A stretch of 7,662 bases of DNA from Candidatus Parepulonipiscium sp. PG-Nun2H_MBin03. GTDB taxonomy: Bacteria > Bacillota > Clostridia > Lachnospirales > Cellulosilyticaceae. Below the pieces are notes generated by a model. The model was not told the DNA's origin and ran no database searches. It saw nothing but the letters and a program-made list of their open reading frames with translations. Shown here piece by piece: positions 7,391 through 7,662 of the stretch (the stretch's first letter is position 1; every line of letters begins with the position of its first letter). The DNA lies in assembly GCA_001995005.1 (NCBI GenBank), contig MDJN01000206.1:1-7662 (forward strand), written 5' to 3'. A program made the position numbers and the translations under genes.

Positions 7391-7413
7391 GTAAAATATA
7401 TTAATTTTTTTAC
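7391..7413. repeat. Inverted repeat in the operon leader, possible operator
   Basis: GTAAAA and TTTTAC arms of six bp flank an 11-bp AT-only centre. It lies about 12-34 nt downstream of the predicted transcription start, where a repressor could block elongation. The arms are short and AT-rich, so chance is a real alternative. Confidence 0.25.
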
Positions 7414-7430
7414 TCTTCTGCCCCTTTTAG

Positions 7431-7453
7431 TATATATATATATATATATATAT
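7431..7453. repeat. (TA)n dinucleotide tract, 23 bp
   Basis: An uninterrupted alternating TA run of 11 units plus one T occupies the spacer and -10 region of the putative operon promoter. Such tracts can gain or lose units by slipped-strand mispairing and melt easily. Confidence 0.9.
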
Positions 7454-7459
7454 TGTCAA
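7431..7459 (-). promoter_or_regulatory. Probable sigma-A promoter of the ALDH-symporter-GRE-activase operon, with (TA)n spacer
   Basis: On the minus strand a perfect TTGACA (-35, 7459-7454) runs straight into an uninterrupted TA tract. TATATA at 7436-7431 lies exactly 17 nt from the -35 box and would act as a degenerate -10. Transcription would start near 7424 and give a leader of about 85 nt. No other pair of boxes as good was seen upstream of the aldehyde dehydrogenase. The -10 is only four of six to consensus, so an activator or a change in tract length may matter. Confidence 0.6.
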
Positions 7460-7621
7460 TAGTTTGTAGTAAATTTTTAAAGTTTTTAGGTTTAATTACA
7501 ATATATAGCTATACTTTAGCAAGTTACTTTATTAAATTATACTTAATATTTTCATTACTAAACTGATAATATATACTTATATGTAAAATATTACTTTAAC
7601 TAAACCACATTATAGGAATAC

Positions 7622-7651
7622 AAAAAAGGAACTAATATTTAATATTAGTTC
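7622..7651 (-). terminator. Intrinsic terminator of an upstream minus-strand gene outside the window
   Basis: Positions 7629-7651 form a perfect palindrome with 11-bp arms around a single central base (arm GAACTAATATT). In practice it would fold as a nine- to ten-bp hairpin with a small AT loop. On the minus strand it is followed by C and six T residues (7627-7622), the classic rho-independent layout. The plus strand has no T-tract after it. It implies a minus-strand gene ending just beyond 7662 and separates that gene from the operon described here. Confidence 0.75.
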
Positions 7652-7662
7652 TCACATAGAAG

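Larger units (their letters stand above)
7340..7621. other. Gene-free AT-rich leader and control region of the operon
   Basis: I see no credible coding sequence here on either strand: the few ATG codons are followed at once by stops. The region holds the (TA)n promoter, an untranslated leader of about 85 nt containing an inverted repeat and an 11-bp direct repeat, and upstream AT-rich DNA with three copies of TACTTTA (7512-7518, 7525-7531, 7592-7598). No riboswitch, T-box or catabolite-repression (cre) box was recognisable by eye. Confidence 0.7.

Noticed and set aside
7504..7513. TATAGCTATA palindrome
   Set aside because: A 10-bp palindrome in very AT-rich intergenic DNA is expected by chance, and it has no matching second site.
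1..7662. tRNA, rRNA, CRISPR array, insertion sequence or attachment site
   Set aside because: Nearly all sequence is taken up by five conserved genes; the remaining gaps show no cloverleaf, regular spaced repeats, transposase remnant or flanking terminal repeats.

Overview
This AT-rich window (roughly one third G+C by eye) looks like chromosomal DNA from an anaerobic or facultatively anaerobic low-GC Bacillota. The evidence is strong AGGAG-type ribosome binding sites, consensus sigma-A promoters, tightly packed genes, and an oxygen-sensitive glycyl radical enzyme (GRE) with its own activase. No marker gene fixes the genus.

All five genes lie on the minus strand, so transcription runs from high to low coordinates. 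(1) 7622-7651: hairpin plus T-tract that ends an upstream gene lying outside the window. (2) 7340-7621: gene-free leader with a TTGACA -35 box running directly into a (TA)n tract, the likely promoter of a four-gene operon. (3) 5903-7339: NAD(P)-dependent, non-acylating aldehyde dehydrogenase. (4) 4149-5873: SGLT-type sodium/solute symporter. (5) 1764-4121: GRE of the dehydratase/decarboxylase type, with a divergent glycyl loop. (6) 831-1754: its radical SAM activase, translationally coupled to the GRE. (7) 788-814: hairpin, probable terminator. (8) 746-774: perfect consensus promoter (TTGACA, 17 nt, TATAAT) for (9) 1-711: zinc-dependent polyol-type dehydrogenase, cut by the window edge.

The genes read as one anaerobic catabolic route: Na+-driven import of a polyhydroxylated compound, radical C-O or C-C bond cleavage by the GRE, and redox processing of alcohol/aldehyde intermediates by the two dehydrogenases. 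The symporter keeps the positions that bind hexose in human SGLT1 (N54, H59, E78, K287, Q409), which points to a sugar-like substrate. The GRE has the Cys-x-Glu active site (C431, E433, in a GCWE rather than the usual GCVE context), but its glycyl radical loop reads RMGGLAAYF instead of the usual RVxGY/F/W-S/T type. I cannot assign it to any characterised GRE (pyruvate formate-lyase; choline, isethionate or sulfopropanediol lyases; glycerol/propanediol or hydroxyproline dehydratases; arylacetate decarboxylases; succinate synthases). The GRE with this neighbourhood is the best candidate for an undescribed system. The substrate is not determined by the sequence.
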